The notes: generated by a model from the sequence alone, not told the origin. Shown: positions 43,361 to 53,870, counted from the stretch's first letter. The stretch: DNA of 64,000 bases from Winogradskyella alexanderae (GCF_020166335.1 NZ_JAIUJR010000001.1:62001-126000); one strand, 5' to 3'. Numbers and translations are program-made.

Positions 43361-44767
43361 ATGAAATATATACCTAACCTGTTTTTTCTTTTATTTTTTA
43401 TAACTGGGTTTGCTCAAGATATTCCAAGCAGTTTAAGCCTTCAAGAAGCCATAGATTATGCATTAAAGAATAATAGACAAGCTAAAAATGCAGCTAGAGA
43501 CATTGAAGCTGCTAAACAACAAAAATGGGAAACTACCGCGACAGGATTACCTCAGATAAATGCTAATGTCAATTACCAAAACTTTCTAAAGCAACAGGTT
43601 TCTTTACTCCCAAACGCCGCTTTTGATAATAGGCAAGGAATAATTGATACTGTTGAAGAATTTTTTAATCTTAGTGCTAATGGTTCACCTCAACCGCTTG
43701 ATGGCTTCACCGAGATTATCTTTGGCACAAAACAAAATGTTAATGCATCTGCCTCATTGAGCCAACTCTTGTTTGATGGTTCGTATTTGGTCGGATTACA
43801 ATCTGCAAAGGTATTTCTTGAAATATCAAAAAATGCCAAAGATAAAACCGATCTCGAAGTAAGAGAAAGTGTAATTAATGCATACGGTAATGTTTTATTG
43901 GCTCAAGAAAGTGTCATTATTTTAGAAAAAAATATTAGCGTTCTTCAAAAAAATCTAGATGAAACAACCAAGATTTTCGAAAATGGTCTTGAAGAAGAAG
44001 AAAGTGTAGAGCAATTACAAATCACATTAGCGAATCTTCAAAGTAATCTAAATAATAGCAAACGTCTTAGTGGAATTGCATATCAGATGTTTAATATCGC
44101 TATTGGTGTAGACTACAATGCTAATATTGCACTCACTGACAATCTTGAAAGTCTTACCGAAAAAAATATCTCCTTAGACGTTATAGTAGAAGAAAATGAT
44201 GTAACCTCAACGGTAGAATATAAGATTGCTGCGAACGATAAAGAATCTAAAGCGCTCTTACTTAAGCTTGAAAAAAGTAAAGCGCTTCCTAGATTAAGTG
44301 CTTTTCTAAATGGTGGTTATTTAGGTTTTAGTGACCAATTTACATTCTTTGACAGTGATCAAAGATGGGCCGGTTTTTCAGCATTTGGATTTAATCTTGA
44401 TATTCCGATATTTAGTTCGGGAATGCGCAGTGCCGCAACACAACGTGCACGCATTAATCTTGAAAAGGCAAAGGACGATTTAACTGAGACAGAGCAGTTA
44501 TTAAATTTACAAATCCAGACTGCAAAAAGCAATTATAAATTTGCATCTGAAGATTACTTCAACAAAAAACGAAATCTAGAACTTGCAGAACGTATTGCAC
44601 AAAAAAACGAAACTAAATTCTTTGAAGGTATTGGCTCTAGTTTTGAGTTAAGACAAGCACAAACACAGCTTTATGATGCCCAACAGCAAATACTTCAAAC
44701 CATGCTAGACGTAATTAATACGAAAGCAGAATTAGAAACTATAACAAATACACCATCCAAATTTTAA
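43361..44767 (+). CDS. TolC-family outer-membrane efflux protein
   Basis: A 468-aa TolC/OprM-type protein with a signal peptide (ending FITGFAQD). Two outer-membrane-efflux repeats are visible, each beginning with long coiled helices (LSLQEAIDYALKNNRQAKNAARDIEAAKQQ and the segment around 370-440 with AKSNYKFASEDYFNKKRNLELAE). It forms the trimeric exit duct of a tripartite pump with the next two genes. It starts 3 bp after the tetR stop and 10 bp before the adaptor gene. Confidence 0.94.
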   Translation: MKYIPNLFFLLFFITGFAQDIPSSLSLQEAIDYALKNNRQAKNAARDIEAAKQQKWETTATGLPQINANVNYQNFLKQQVSLLPNAAFDNRQGIIDTVEEFFNLSANGSPQPLDGFTEIIFGTKQNVNASASLSQLLFDGSYLVGLQSAKVFLEISKNAKDKTDLEVRESVINAYGNVLLAQESVIILEKNISVLQKNLDETTKIFENGLEEEESVEQLQITLANLQSNLNNSKRLSGIAYQMFNIAIGVDYNANIALTDNLESLTEKNISLDVIVEENDVTSTVEYKIAANDKESKALLLKLEKSKALPRLSAFLNGGYLGFSDQFTFFDSDQRWAGFSAFGFNLDIPIFSSGMRSAATQRARINLEKAKDDLTETEQLLNLQIQTAKSNYKFASEDYFNKKRNLELAERIAQKNETKFFEGIGSSFELRQAQTQLYDAQQQILQTMLDVINTKAELETITNTPSKF

Positions 44768-44777
44768 AATAATCATC

Positions 44778-45944
44778 ATGAGAAAAATAGCAACTGTTTC
44801 TATAATAAGCGTCCTTTTATTTACCTGTTCAGGATCCGATAAAAAGCAGAGTATTGAAGACATTATAGGCTCCAACGATATCACTACCATTCAAGCCAAA
44901 AAGAACGAATTGGTAAATGAACAGCAACTACTAGCTCAGGAAATTAAGCAACTAGATGAAAAACTAAAGGAGATAAGTCCAGATAGAAATATTCCTTTAA
45001 TTACTACACTAACTGCTAAGGCAGAAGAGTTTAAACATTATATTGAACTTCAGGGCAGTGTAGAAACCAAAAAAAATGTAGTAATTACTCCAGAGATGCC
45101 AGGAATTTTAACACGCGTTTACGTAAAGGAAGGAGATAAGGTGTACAAAGGACAGCTACTCGCAAAAATTGATGATGGTGGATTAAGTCAACAATTGTCA
45201 GCGTTGCAAATTCAGGTAGATTTGGCAAAAACTACATATGAACGCCAAAAGAGATTATGGGAACAACAAATAGGCAGTGAAATTCAGTTCTTACAAGCCA
45301 AATCAACTTACGAAAGCAATTTAGAATCTATAAATCAACTAAAACAGCAATTGGCAAAGTCTAACGTAAGAGCTCCATTCTCTGGGGTTATAGACGATGT
45401 TATAACAGAGCAAGGTAATGTTGTTGCTGCTGGCCAAACACAACTTATGCGAATTGTTAATCTTAACGATATGTATATAGAAACAGATGTCCCAGAAAGT
45501 TATATAACTAGCGTTGTCAAGGGTAAAGAAGTAGAGATTACCTTTCCCGTGTTGGGAGAAACTGTTTTCTCTTCTGTTAGACAAACAGGAAATTTCATAA
45601 ATCCAGCAAATAGAACATTCAAAGCAGAAGTTGTTGTGCCAAATAAAAGCAAGAACATTAAACCTAACCTTACCGCGAGATTAAAGATAAATGACTATAG
45701 TAGTGAAAACGCCATTCTCATACCTCAAAGTATTATTTCCGAGAATTCATTAGGTGATCAGTATGTATATGTAATAAAAGATAAAGAAGATGACAACGCA
45801 GTAGCGCACCAAACCATTATCCAAACGGGTAAAACACAAGGCGACAAAATTGAAATATTATCTGGAATAAAAGCTGGTGAAGAACTTATAGTGGAAGGTG
45901 CAAGAAGTGTAAAAAACAAACAATCTGTTAAGGTTAAAAACTAA
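44778..45944 (+). CDS. RND efflux periplasmic adaptor
   Basis: A 388-aa membrane fusion protein, a lipoprotein by its N-terminus (lipobox FTC at Cys17). A short coiled coil (about 38-65) precedes the barrel-sandwich domain (VVITPEMPGILTRVYVKEGDKVYKGQLLAKID), an alpha-hairpin (about 135-195), the beta-barrel domain (RAPFSGVIDDVITEQGNVVAAGQT) and the membrane-proximal domain. It joins the RND pump to TolC. Close spacing on both sides (10 and 5 bp) supports the operon. Confidence 0.94.
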   Translation: MRKIATVSIISVLLFTCSGSDKKQSIEDIIGSNDITTIQAKKNELVNEQQLLAQEIKQLDEKLKEISPDRNIPLITTLTAKAEEFKHYIELQGSVETKKNVVITPEMPGILTRVYVKEGDKVYKGQLLAKIDDGGLSQQLSALQIQVDLAKTTYERQKRLWEQQIGSEIQFLQAKSTYESNLESINQLKQQLAKSNVRAPFSGVIDDVITEQGNVVAAGQTQLMRIVNLNDMYIETDVPESYITSVVKGKEVEITFPVLGETVFSSVRQTGNFINPANRTFKAEVVVPNKSKNIKPNLTARLKINDYSSENAILIPQSIISENSLGDQYVYVIKDKEDDNAVAHQTIIQTGKTQGDKIEILSGIKAGEELIVEGARSVKNKQSVKVKN

Positions 45945-45949
45945 CATCA

Positions 45950-48900
45950 ATGACTAAAAAGAAATTCAAAAAGGTAGTTGATAAAGAGTTTAAATTATCC
46001 TCTTGGGCCATACACAACAAAACCACAATGTATGTAGCCATAGTTATGATTTTATTCCTGGGTATATCTGCGTATTTTAATATGCCGAGAGAGAGCTTCC
46101 CAGAAATAAAGGAAACCAAGATTTATATAAGCACGTTATTTCCAGGAAATACGGCTGAAGACATTGAAAAATTACTTACTGACCCACTAGAAGACAAACT
46201 AAAAAATGTAAGTAATGTTGTAGAGATTACCTCAACCTCACAGGAAGATTACTCTATGGTCATTGTAGAATTTGATGAAGACATTTCAGTAGAAGCCGCT
46301 AAGCAGAAAGTCAAAGATGAAATAGATAGTGAGACTGCAGGAGAAGACTGGCCTACATTTAACGGTGCTAAAGTTGAACCAAATGTTTTTGAATTGAGCT
46401 TGTCTGAAGAAATGCCAATATTAAACATAAACATTTCTGGGGATTACCCCGTTGAGCGCTTAAAAGAATTTGGTGAATATCTTGAAGACGAAATTGAAGA
46501 CTTACCAGAAATCAAGCAGGTAGATATTCGTGGTGCACAGGAAAAAGAAGTAGAAGTTGCAGTAGATGTCTATAAAATGATGGCATCTAGGGTAAATTTT
46601 AATGATATAACAGGTGCTATTAGTAACGGCAACATGACTATGTCTGCTGGAAATTTTATTACTAGTGGACAAAGAAGAACAATAAGGATAATAGGTGAAA
46701 TCGAATCTCCAGACGACTTAGAAAACTTTGTGGTTAAGTCAGAAAATAATAGTCCCATTTACCTTAAAGATATTGCTACAATTAAATTTAGACCAAAAGA
46801 CAAAACAACATATGCAAGAGAATTAAACCCGGAAACTAATATCGGTGAAGCCGTTGTTATGCTGGATGTTAAAAAGCGATCTGGCAAAAACATGGTTGCT
46901 GCAGCAGAAAAGATTGAACAAATTGTTAATAAAGCAAAAACAGAAATTTTTCCGCCAGATTTAAGGATTACAACAACAAATGATCAATCATCTAAAACAA
47001 TAGGGCAAGTTGATGATCTTGTTAACAACATCATCTTCGGGATTATTCTAGTAGTTACCGTTCTCATGTTTTTCTTAGGATTTAAAAATGCTCTTTTCGT
47101 AGGGTTTGCCATACCAATGTCAATGTTTATGTCCTTAATGATTTTAAATCTATTAGGATATACTATGAACACCATGATTCTTTTTGGCTTAATAATGGGG
47201 TTGGGTATGTTAGTAGATAACGGAATTGTTGTTGTAGAAAACGTTTACAGGCTTATGGATGAAGAAGGCTTGTCCAGATTAGAAGCCGCTAAAAAAGGAA
47301 TAAGTGAAATCGCTTTTCCAATTATTATTTCTACTGCAACCACAGTGGCTGCATTTATTCCTTTGGGATTATGGCCAGGACTGATGGGACAATTTATGAT
47401 TTACTTCCCAATTACGCTTTCTGTTGTTTTAGGATCTTCTTTAGTTGTTGCAATATTCTTTAATTCCGTTTTAGTTTCTCAGTTTATGACAACTGAAGAC
47501 AAAGAAATGCCTCTTAAACAAATAGTGAGAATATCTATTATACTAATTGGTTTTGGTGCAATTATAGTAATTTTTGGTGGCGCATATAGAGGATTGGGAA
47601 CTTTAATGATTGTTACTGTAATACTACTTTGGATTTATAGATTAATTTTAAGAAACGCTTCAATTGGTTTTCAAACTAAAGTTTTAACCAGACTTGAAAA
47701 CGCTTATGAAAACACCCTTACTACATCCTTAAGAAGTTGGAGACCGGTTGCAATAGCAATAGGAAGTCTGTTATTATTTTTTATAGCATCTGGAAGTTTT
47801 GGCGCATCAGTAGCTAGCCAACGCACAAAAATTGAGTTCTTCCCAGATAATAAGCCAAATCAGATTATAGTATATATTGAATATCCTGAAGGAACCGATA
47901 TAGAAAAAACAAATAAAATTACAAAAGATATCGAGAGCAAGGTTTATGCTATTCTGAATAACCCAGAATATATTTCGGAGGGAAGTAATTTTATGGTTGA
48001 AAGCGCCGTGTCCCAAGTTGGTGAAGGGGCAGGAAATCCTATGACAGACGGTGGATCTGTAGCAGAAATGCCGCACAAAGGTAAAATTACGGCATCTATG
48101 CGAGAGTATAAATTTCGTAAGGGTAAAGATAGCGAAGATCTACGTCAAAAAGTACAACAGGCCCTTACAGGAATTTATCCAGGTGTTTTAATTTCTGTTG
48201 AAAAGGATGCCAACGGCCCACCGGTTGGACCACCAATTAATATTGAAATTGAAGGAGACGATTATGACGAGCTAATTGCTGTTGCAGAGCGTATGCGTAC
48301 GTTTATAAATTCAAAAAATATTGCGGCAATAGACGAGCTGAAGATTGATGTAAATAAAGACAAACCTGCAATGCAAGTGGTTGTTGATCGCGAAAAAGCC
48401 GGTGAATTAGGCGTTAGTTCAGGACAAGTTGGCCAGCAATTAAGGAATTCCTTATTTGGCACTAAAGCAGGTATCTATAAAGAAAACGGTGACGATTTTG
48501 ATATTTACGTCCGATTTAATGAAGACCTGCGCTATAACAAAAGTGCGCTGTTCAATCAAAAAATAATATTTAGGGATATGGCTTCAGGCCAAATCAGGGA
48601 GATTCCGGTTTCGACTGTTGCAAAACAAAACAATAATTCCGGCTTCAGTGCAATAAAGCATAGAGATACTAAACGTGTTGTAACAGTTTACTCTTCACTA
48701 GCACCTGGTTATGTAGATGCACAAGCTGTGGTAACCCGAATTCAAAATGAAATGAAAAATTTTGAAGAACTACCAATGGATATAAAAATTGACTATACAG
48801 GTCAAATTGAAGAACAAAATAAGGAACAGGCATTCTTGATGAGTGCATTTTTCGCTGGACTCTTTTTAATTTTCCTTATCCTTATATTTCAATTTAACTC

Positions 48901-49492
48901 AGTATCAAAACCTGCGATTATTATGATTGCGATATTCTTAAGTTTAATTGGTGTATTTGGTGGCATTGTAATTACAGGTGCATCATTTGTTATTTTAATG
49001 ACAATGATGGGTATAATATCCCTCGCTGGTATTGTGGTGAATAATGGTGTTGTTTTATTGGATTATGCACAATTGTTAATTGACAGAAGAAAGAACGAGT
49101 TAGATTTAGACACCTCAGAATTTTTACCAAAAAATGAATTATTGCAACAAATTATAAAAGCTGGTAAAGCGCGTTTAAGACCAGTATTGCTAACTGCGAT
49201 TACAACAATTTTAGGTTTGATACCATTGGCAATAGGACTTAACATTAATTTCTTCACTTTAATGAGTGAGCTAGATGCAAACATTTATTTTGGTGGTGAC
49301 AACGTTATATTTTGGGGTCCATTAGCATGGACAGTTATCTATGGTTTGTTTATTGCAACGTTCTTAACGCTAATTGTTGTACCTGTTCTATTCTATTTAG
49401 CTATGAGTTTTAAATTCTGGTTAAAGACCAAATTTGGTGCAAATGAAATCAAGTTAGAAACCATAGAAGAACAAACTCCTATACTTGAGTAA
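45950..49492 (+). CDS. RND efflux pump permease
   Basis: A 1180-aa inner-membrane pump of the AcrB/HAE group, slightly longer than the usual 1040 because of an insertion of about 70 residues after helix 6 (two extra hydrophobic segments, IVRISIILIGFGAIIVIFGGA and TLMIVTVILLWIYRLIL). The helix-4 motif is MGLGMLVDNGIVVVENVYRLMDE; it has a single Asp where AcrB has two. Two large periplasmic loops (about 55-345 and 640-960) carry the porter domains. Proton-driven export of drugs or other toxic molecules is expected; substrate unknown. It is the last gene of the tetR operon and ends at a perfect palindromic terminator. Confidence 0.95.
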   Translation: MTKKKFKKVVDKEFKLSSWAIHNKTTMYVAIVMILFLGISAYFNMPRESFPEIKETKIYISTLFPGNTAEDIEKLLTDPLEDKLKNVSNVVEITSTSQEDYSMVIVEFDEDISVEAAKQKVKDEIDSETAGEDWPTFNGAKVEPNVFELSLSEEMPILNINISGDYPVERLKEFGEYLEDEIEDLPEIKQVDIRGAQEKEVEVAVDVYKMMASRVNFNDITGAISNGNMTMSAGNFITSGQRRTIRIIGEIESPDDLENFVVKSENNSPIYLKDIATIKFRPKDKTTYARELNPETNIGEAVVMLDVKKRSGKNMVAAAEKIEQIVNKAKTEIFPPDLRITTTNDQSSKTIGQVDDLVNNIIFGIILVVTVLMFFLGFKNALFVGFAIPMSMFMSLMILNLLGYTMNTMILFGLIMGLGMLVDNGIVVVENVYRLMDEEGLSRLEAAKKGISEIAFPIIISTATTVAAFIPLGLWPGLMGQFMIYFPITLSVVLGSSLVVAIFFNSVLVSQFMTTEDKEMPLKQIVRISIILIGFGAIIVIFGGAYRGLGTLMIVTVILLWIYRLILRNASIGFQTKVLTRLENAYENTLTTSLRSWRPVAIAIGSLLLFFIASGSFGASVASQRTKIEFFPDNKPNQIIVYIEYPEGTDIEKTNKITKDIESKVYAILNNPEYISEGSNFMVESAVSQVGEGAGNPMTDGGSVAEMPHKGKITASMREYKFRKGKDSEDLRQKVQQALTGIYPGVLISVEKDANGPPVGPPINIEIEGDDYDELIAVAERMRTFINSKNIAAIDELKIDVNKDKPAMQVVVDREKAGELGVSSGQVGQQLRNSLFGTKAGIYKENGDDFDIYVRFNEDLRYNKSALFNQKIIFRDMASGQIREIPVSTVAKQNNNSGFSAIKHRDTKRVVTVYSSLAPGYVDAQAVVTRIQNEMKNFEELPMDIKIDYTGQIEEQNKEQAFLMSAFFAGLFLIFLILIFQFNSVSKPAIIMIAIFLSLIGVFGGIVITGASFVILMTMMGIISLAGIVVNNGVVLLDYAQLLIDRRKNELDLDTSEFLPKNELLQQIIKAGKARLRPVLLTAITTILGLIPLAIGLNINFFTLMSELDANIYFGGDNVIFWGPLAWTVIYGLFIATFLTLIVVPVLFYLAMSFKFWLKTKFGANEIKLETIEEQTPILE

Positions 49493-49514
49493 TTAAGTGT
49501 AGTGATTAATAGCC

Positions 49515-49548
49515 AAAAGCCTTAACAATTGTTAAGGCTTTTTATTTA
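49515..49548. terminator. Terminator after the efflux operon
   Basis: Perfect arms AAAAGCCTTAACAA (49515-49528) and TTGTTAAGGCTTTT (49529-49542), no spacer, then T-rich sequence. Confidence 0.9.
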
Positions 49549-49567
49549 TTTATCTTCTGAAGTTGAT

Positions 49568-49575
49568 TAAATTTG
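49568..49575 (+). promoter_or_regulatory. -7 element of the aspS promoter
   Basis: TAAATTTG, a perfect match, 50 bp before the ATG. No TTG lies at 17-23 bp upstream, so the -33 element is weak or absent. Confidence 0.5.
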
Positions 49576-49625
49576 CAGCGCTCTTCGACAGAGATTACAA
49601 CAAAGTCGATATTTAATTTTTCAAT

Positions 49626-51383
49626 ATGTTTAGAAGTCATACTTGTGGTGAGTTAAGAACCGCACATAGCAAAACTGAAGTAACTTTAAGTGGCTGGGTG
49701 CAAGGTGTAAGGGATAAAGGATTCATGATTTATGTAGACCTTAGGGATCGCTATGGTATTACACAATTGTATTTTGATGAAGAAAGCACACCAAAAGCAA
49801 TTATGCTAAAAGCCCAGAAACTTGGGCGTGAATTTGTAATACAAGCCAAAGGTACCGTTGTTGAGCGCGCATCAAAAAATCCAAATATCCCAACTGGAGA
49901 TATAGAAGTTCTGGTTTCTGAGCTTACCATTTTAAATACATCTTTGGTACCACCATTCACAATTGAAGATAAAACCGATGGTGGTGACGATTTACGCATG
50001 AAATACCGCTATCTGGATATTCGTCGTAATCCTGTTAAGGAGAGTCTAATTTTTAGGCATAAAGTAGCTCAGGCAGTTAGAAATTACCTTTCAAATGAAG
50101 GCTTTATTGAAGTCGAAACGCCCTATTTGATTAAATCTACACCCGAAGGCGCACGTGATTTTGTTGTACCTTCTCGTATGAATGAGGGACAATTTTATGC
50201 ACTGCCTCAATCACCACAAACCTTCAAACAGTTGTTAATGGTGGGTGGTATGGATAAATACTTTCAAATTGTAAAATGTTTCAGAGATGAAGATTTAAGA
50301 GCTGACCGTCAACCAGAATTTACACAGATTGACTGTGAAATGGCTTTCGTTGAGCAAGAAGATATTTTAAACACGTTTGAAGGATTAACGCGCCATTTAC
50401 TTAAAGAAATTAACGGTGTAGAAGTTGAAAAATTTCCGAGAATGCTCTATGATGACGCTATGCGACTCTACGGAAATGATAAGCCAGACATTCGTTTTGG
50501 AATGCAATTTGGCGAATTAAATGACGTGGCTCAGCATAAAGACTTCAATGTTTTTAATAATGCTGAATTGGTAGTTGGTATTGCTGTACCTGGTGCAAAT
50601 TCGTTCACTAGAAAAGAAATCGATAAACTCATTGATTGGGTTAAACGTCCACAAATTGGTGCCTTAGGTATGGTATACTGTCGTTGTAATGAGGATGGCA
50701 CCTTTAAATCATCAGTTGATAAATTTTACAATCAAGAGGATTTAGCCAAATGGGCGGAAATTACAAGAGCAAAGCCAGGTGATTTAATTTGTGTATTATC
50801 CGGCGAAACAGATAAGGTAAGAGCGCAACTTAGCGCACTGCGCATGGAAATGGCAGAACGCCTAGGTTTACGCAAATCAAACGAATTTGCACCACTTTGG
50901 ATTATGGATTTTCCATTATTAGAGTGGGATGAAGAAACAGAACGATTCCATGCGATGCATCATCCTTTTACCTCTCCCAAACCCGGTCAGTTAGACTTGT
51001 TAGACACAAACCCAGGAGATGTTAAGGCTAACGCCTACGACTTAGTGTTAAACGGTAATGAGATTGGTGGCGGATCCATACGTATTCACGACAAACCAAC
51101 TCAAGCCATAATGCTAAAACATTTAGGATTTTCTGAAAAGGAGGCAAGAGCCCAATTTGGGTTTTTAATGGATGCATTTGAATATGGTGCACCACCTCAT
51201 GGTGGAATTGCATTTGGACTTGACAGACTAGTTGCTATTTTAGGAGGACAAGAGACCATAAGGGATTTTATTGCGTTCCCAAAAAATAATTCTGGCAGAG
51301 ATGTTATGATAGATGCACCTGCACCGATAGATGAAGAACAACTTGAAGAATTGAGCTTAAAACTCAATCTGAAGGCTAAATAA
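49626..51383 (+). CDS. aspS: Aspartyl-tRNA synthetase
   Basis: A 585-aa class IIb synthetase of the bacterial type. The N-terminal OB-fold anticodon domain occupies about 1-105 ([24 protein letters not shown]). Motif 2 is [20 protein letters not shown]; the bacterial GAD insertion domain lies about 285-410; motif 3 is [16 protein letters not shown]. The length is normal. A terminator follows 5 bp after the stop, so the gene is monocistronic. Confidence 0.98.
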   Translation: MFRSHTCGELRTAHSKTEVTLSGWVQGVRDKGFMIYVDLRDRYGITQLYFDEESTPKAIMLKAQKLGREFVIQAKGTVVERASKNPNIPTGDIEVLVSELTILNTSLVPPFTIEDKTDGGDDLRMKYRYLDIRRNPVKESLIFRHKVAQAVRNYLSNEGFIEVETPYLIKSTPEGARDFVVPSRMNEGQFYALPQSPQTFKQLLMVGGMDKYFQIVKCFRDEDLRADRQPEFTQIDCEMAFVEQEDILNTFEGLTRHLLKEINGVEVEKFPRMLYDDAMRLYGNDKPDIRFGMQFGELNDVAQHKDFNVFNNAELVVGIAVPGANSFTRKEIDKLIDWVKRPQIGALGMVYCRCNEDGTFKSSVDKFYNQEDLAKWAEITRAKPGDLICVLSGETDKVRAQLSALRMEMAERLGLRKSNEFAPLWIMDFPLLEWDEETERFHAMHHPFTSPKPGQLDLLDTNPGDVKANAYDLVLNGNEIGGGSIRIHDKPTQAIMLKHLGFSEKEARAQFGFLMDAFEYGAPPHGGIAFGLDRLVAILGGQETIRDFIAFPKNNSGRDVMIDAPAPIDEEQLEELSLKLNLKAK

Positions 51384-51388
51384 TTATG

Positions 51389-51412
51389 ATCCTGCTTAGT
51401 GCAGGATTTTTT
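51389..51412 (+). terminator. Intrinsic terminator after aspS
   Basis: Arms ATCCTGC (51389-51395) and GCAGGAT (51401-51407), five-base loop, T run. Confidence 0.88.
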
Positions 51413-51424
51413 ATAGTTTAGGGT

Positions 51425-53206
51425 ATGCCAATAAATTCTAAATTTTTCAAGCGTATTCATATTTGGAGGTATAAACATATCTCCGAAAAAAACTTCATTT
51501 TTTTATTGAGTTTGATTATTGGCTTACTGGCAGGAATTATTTCTGTCTTTATTAAAAATATCACTTTCGCAATAGAGGCTATTTTTGAAAAAGGTGTTAT
51601 TCTATCCGAAAACAGTATTTATTTTATTCTACCCATTCTGGGTTTACTTTTGGTTTACCTGTTCGTAAAATATGTGTCAAAAAAACCTAGTGAACACGCC
51701 ATCCCGTCCATATTATTTTCATTGTCAAAACGAGATGGTATTATAAATAAAAGAAACATTTACCTCCCTCTAATTACCGCACCCTTAACTGTAGGTTTTG
51801 GAGGTTCTGTAGGATTATTAGGCCCAGCAATTGCATCAGCTTCGGCAATGAGCTCTAATATTGGTAGATTGTTACATATTGACAGAAAGACAAGAAGTTT
51901 GTTAATTGGTTGCGCCGCGGCAGGAGCAATTGCTTCGATTTTTAAGTCGCCTATTGCTGCCATAATTTTCGCAATAGAAGTCTTTAGTTTAGATCTCACA
52001 TTTGCTTCACTTTTACCACTTTTGATTGCATCGGTATCATCTGTCATTACATCGTATTTCTTTTTAGGTGACAGTGTCTTATTCAACTTTAACGTTACCG
52101 AAAAATTTGTTATTAAGGATACCTTATTTTATATCGTCCTTGGAATAGGTACAGGTATCGCATCAATATATTTTTCGAAAATCTATTTTGGGATCACCTC
52201 TCTTTTTAATCGCTTTAAATCAGCAAGACAAAAACTCATATTTGGTGGAATTGCTATTGGTGTCATGTTATTCTTTATTCCACCGCTTTATGGCGAAGGC
52301 TTTGGATTTATTAATGACTTACTACTTGGAAATGACATTAAAGCACTTGGCAGTAATCCTTTTGAAGAATATTTGGATAATATTTGGATTGTAATAGGAT
52401 TACTTTTTGGTATTACCATTTTTAAGGCCATCGCAATGACTACAACTTTTGCCGCTGGTGGAACTGGTGGAATTATCATACCAACTTTAGTAATGGGCAG
52501 TGCCTTAGGTAATGTTGTTGCAAAGGTTATCAATAACTGTGGTTTGGGTTTCTCGGTTTCAGAAGCAAATTTCACTCTGATTGGTATGGCAGGATTAATT
52601 GCTGGTGTACTACATGCTCCATTAACAGCAATTTTTTTAATTGCTGAAATTACAGGTGGCTACGAACTGTTTGTCCCACTAATGATAACTGCTTCCATGT
52701 CTTTTATCATAAACAAAAATGGTTTAGATCACACTATTTATACGAAAGAATTACTTGAAAAGGGTGCTCTGCTAACACAAGACAAGGATAAAAGTGTTCT
52801 TACGTTGATGAAGCTGGATGCGGTTATCGAAACGGATTTTATTCAATTACATCCCGAGATGACTCTTGGCGATATGCTAAAGGAAGGTGTTTCGAAGTCT
52901 AACAGAAACCTTTTTCCCGTAACAGATCACGAAAATAACTTTATGGGAATAATTATGTTAGATAGCATTAGAACTGTGATGTTTGATCAAACCCTTTATA
53001 ATTCCACAACGGTTGAAACATTCATGCAAAAACCGCCTGAGTTTATTCATTATGAAAATGATTCAATGGAGGTTATCATGAAAAAATTTCAATCGTCTGG
53101 TGCATGGAACCTACCAGTTATTAAAAAGAATAAGTATTACGGATTTGTTTCAAAATCTAAACTTTTAACGGCATATCGCCGTGAATTAATTAATTTCACA
53201 TCATGA
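51425..53206 (+). CDS. CLC-family chloride channel/transporter with CBS domains
   Basis: A 593-aa CLC protein: an integral membrane domain of about 20-445 and two CBS domains (about 455-590) that may bind nucleotides. The family loop after helix E reads GSVGLLGP, where the usual form is G(R/K)EGP. The gating glutamate (Glu148 in the E. coli protein) is therefore replaced by Leu132. The helix-H segment reads AIEVF (Glu185-Val186), so the internal proton glutamate (Glu203 in E. coli) is replaced by Val, as in eukaryotic channels. Both features suggest passive anion conduction rather than proton-coupled exchange. The small membrane gene overlaps its 3' end by four bases. Confidence 0.93.
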   Translation: MPINSKFFKRIHIWRYKHISEKNFIFLLSLIIGLLAGIISVFIKNITFAIEAIFEKGVILSENSIYFILPILGLLLVYLFVKYVSKKPSEHAIPSILFSLSKRDGIINKRNIYLPLITAPLTVGFGGSVGLLGPAIASASAMSSNIGRLLHIDRKTRSLLIGCAAAGAIASIFKSPIAAIIFAIEVFSLDLTFASLLPLLIASVSSVITSYFFLGDSVLFNFNVTEKFVIKDTLFYIVLGIGTGIASIYFSKIYFGITSLFNRFKSARQKLIFGGIAIGVMLFFIPPLYGEGFGFINDLLLGNDIKALGSNPFEEYLDNIWIVIGLLFGITIFKAIAMTTTFAAGGTGGIIIPTLVMGSALGNVVAKVINNCGLGFSVSEANFTLIGMAGLIAGVLHAPLTAIFLIAEITGGYELFVPLMITASMSFIINKNGLDHTIYTKELLEKGALLTQDKDKSVLTLMKLDAVIETDFIQLHPEMTLGDMLKEGVSKSNRNLFPVTDHENNFMGIIMLDSIRTVMFDQTLYNSTTVETFMQKPPEFIHYENDSMEVIMKKFQSSGAWNLPVIKKNKYYGFVSKSKLLTAYRRELINFTS

Positions 53207-53448
53207 AGTTGTTAAAAGGATTCACATTTATAGCATTTATTGCCGCTTTGGCAAGTATTGTGTGCGGTTTTGTTTTGGAAACAGAATATGCCCAAAAACT
53301 TATTGGTTTTGGCGTAATTGGTATTTTCTTTATTGTATTCCCTCTATTCTCTTATTACCGATGGAAGGGTAAAAGCATGAAAGACTACATGCTTACTAAG
53401 GAAAACCTGGATAAAATGAGAGAAAATCAAAGAATTAACAAATATTAA
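53203..53448 (+). CDS. Small two-helix membrane protein
   Basis: An 81-aa protein with two hydrophobic helices (about 6-24 and 33-51) and a basic cytoplasmic tail (RWKGKSMKDYMLTKENLDKMRENQ). I recognise no named family. It overlaps the CLC stop by ATGA, so it is translationally coupled and may be an accessory to the CLC protein; that is inference from position. Confidence 0.75.
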   Translation: MKLLKGFTFIAFIAALASIVCGFVLETEYAQKLIGFGVIGIFFIVFPLFSYYRWKGKSMKDYMLTKENLDKMRENQRINKY

Positions 53449-53574
53449 TTTTCTATTTTAATATTGTTCTCTTACTCCTTAATTGCTTTATTTATAGGCC
53501 CTAGCTAGGTATTTTCTTAAATATTTATAACGTTTTAGTTTTCACATAATTAAAATAAAACAATAATTTAACCT

Positions 53575-53601
53575 TTGGCATTGGTTAATCCCCTACCTTT
53601 G
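53575..53601 (+). promoter_or_regulatory. Promoter of the cold-shock gene
   Basis: TTG at 53575-53577 and TACCTTTG at 53594-53601 with a 16-bp spacer. Transcription near 53606 gives a leader of only about 20 nt, much shorter than the long cold-shock leader of E. coli cspA. The rest of 53449-53574 is A/T-rich with nothing I can name. Confidence 0.65.
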
Positions 53602-53626
53602 AATTTTAATTTTTTATTTATTTATA

Positions 53627-53818
53627 ATGACTGGAACAGTTAAATTTTTCAATGATTCAAAAGGATTTGGATTCATTACAAACGACGAAACAGGAAAAGA
53701 CATTTTCGTACACGTATCAAACCTTAATGGTTTAGAACTTCGTGAAGGTGATAATGTAGAGTACACAGAAGAAGAAGGAAGAAAAGGTATGGTTGCATCA
53801 AACGTAAGCATCCTTTAA
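53627..53818 (+). CDS. Cold-shock domain protein
   Basis: A 63-aa single cold-shock domain that binds single-stranded RNA and DNA. RNP1 is KGFGFI (about 12-17) and RNP2 is DIFVHV (about 25-30). The start MTGTVKFFNDSKGFGFIT is standard. Such proteins act as RNA chaperones; not all are cold-induced. It is monocistronic, with its own promoter and terminator. Confidence 0.96.
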   Translation: MTGTVKFFNDSKGFGFITNDETGKDIFVHVSNLNGLELREGDNVEYTEEEGRKGMVASNVSIL

Positions 53819-53841
53819 GATATACTTTATTACAGTTTCAG

Positions 53842-53870
53842 CGCCCAACCAATGGTTGGGCGTTTTTTTT
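53842..53870. terminator. Terminator after the cold-shock gene
   Basis: Arms CGCCCAACC (53842-53850) and GGTTGGGCG (53854-53862), loop AAT, then eight T. tadA on the other strand ends at its edge, but the reverse side lacks a strong T run. Confidence 0.9.
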
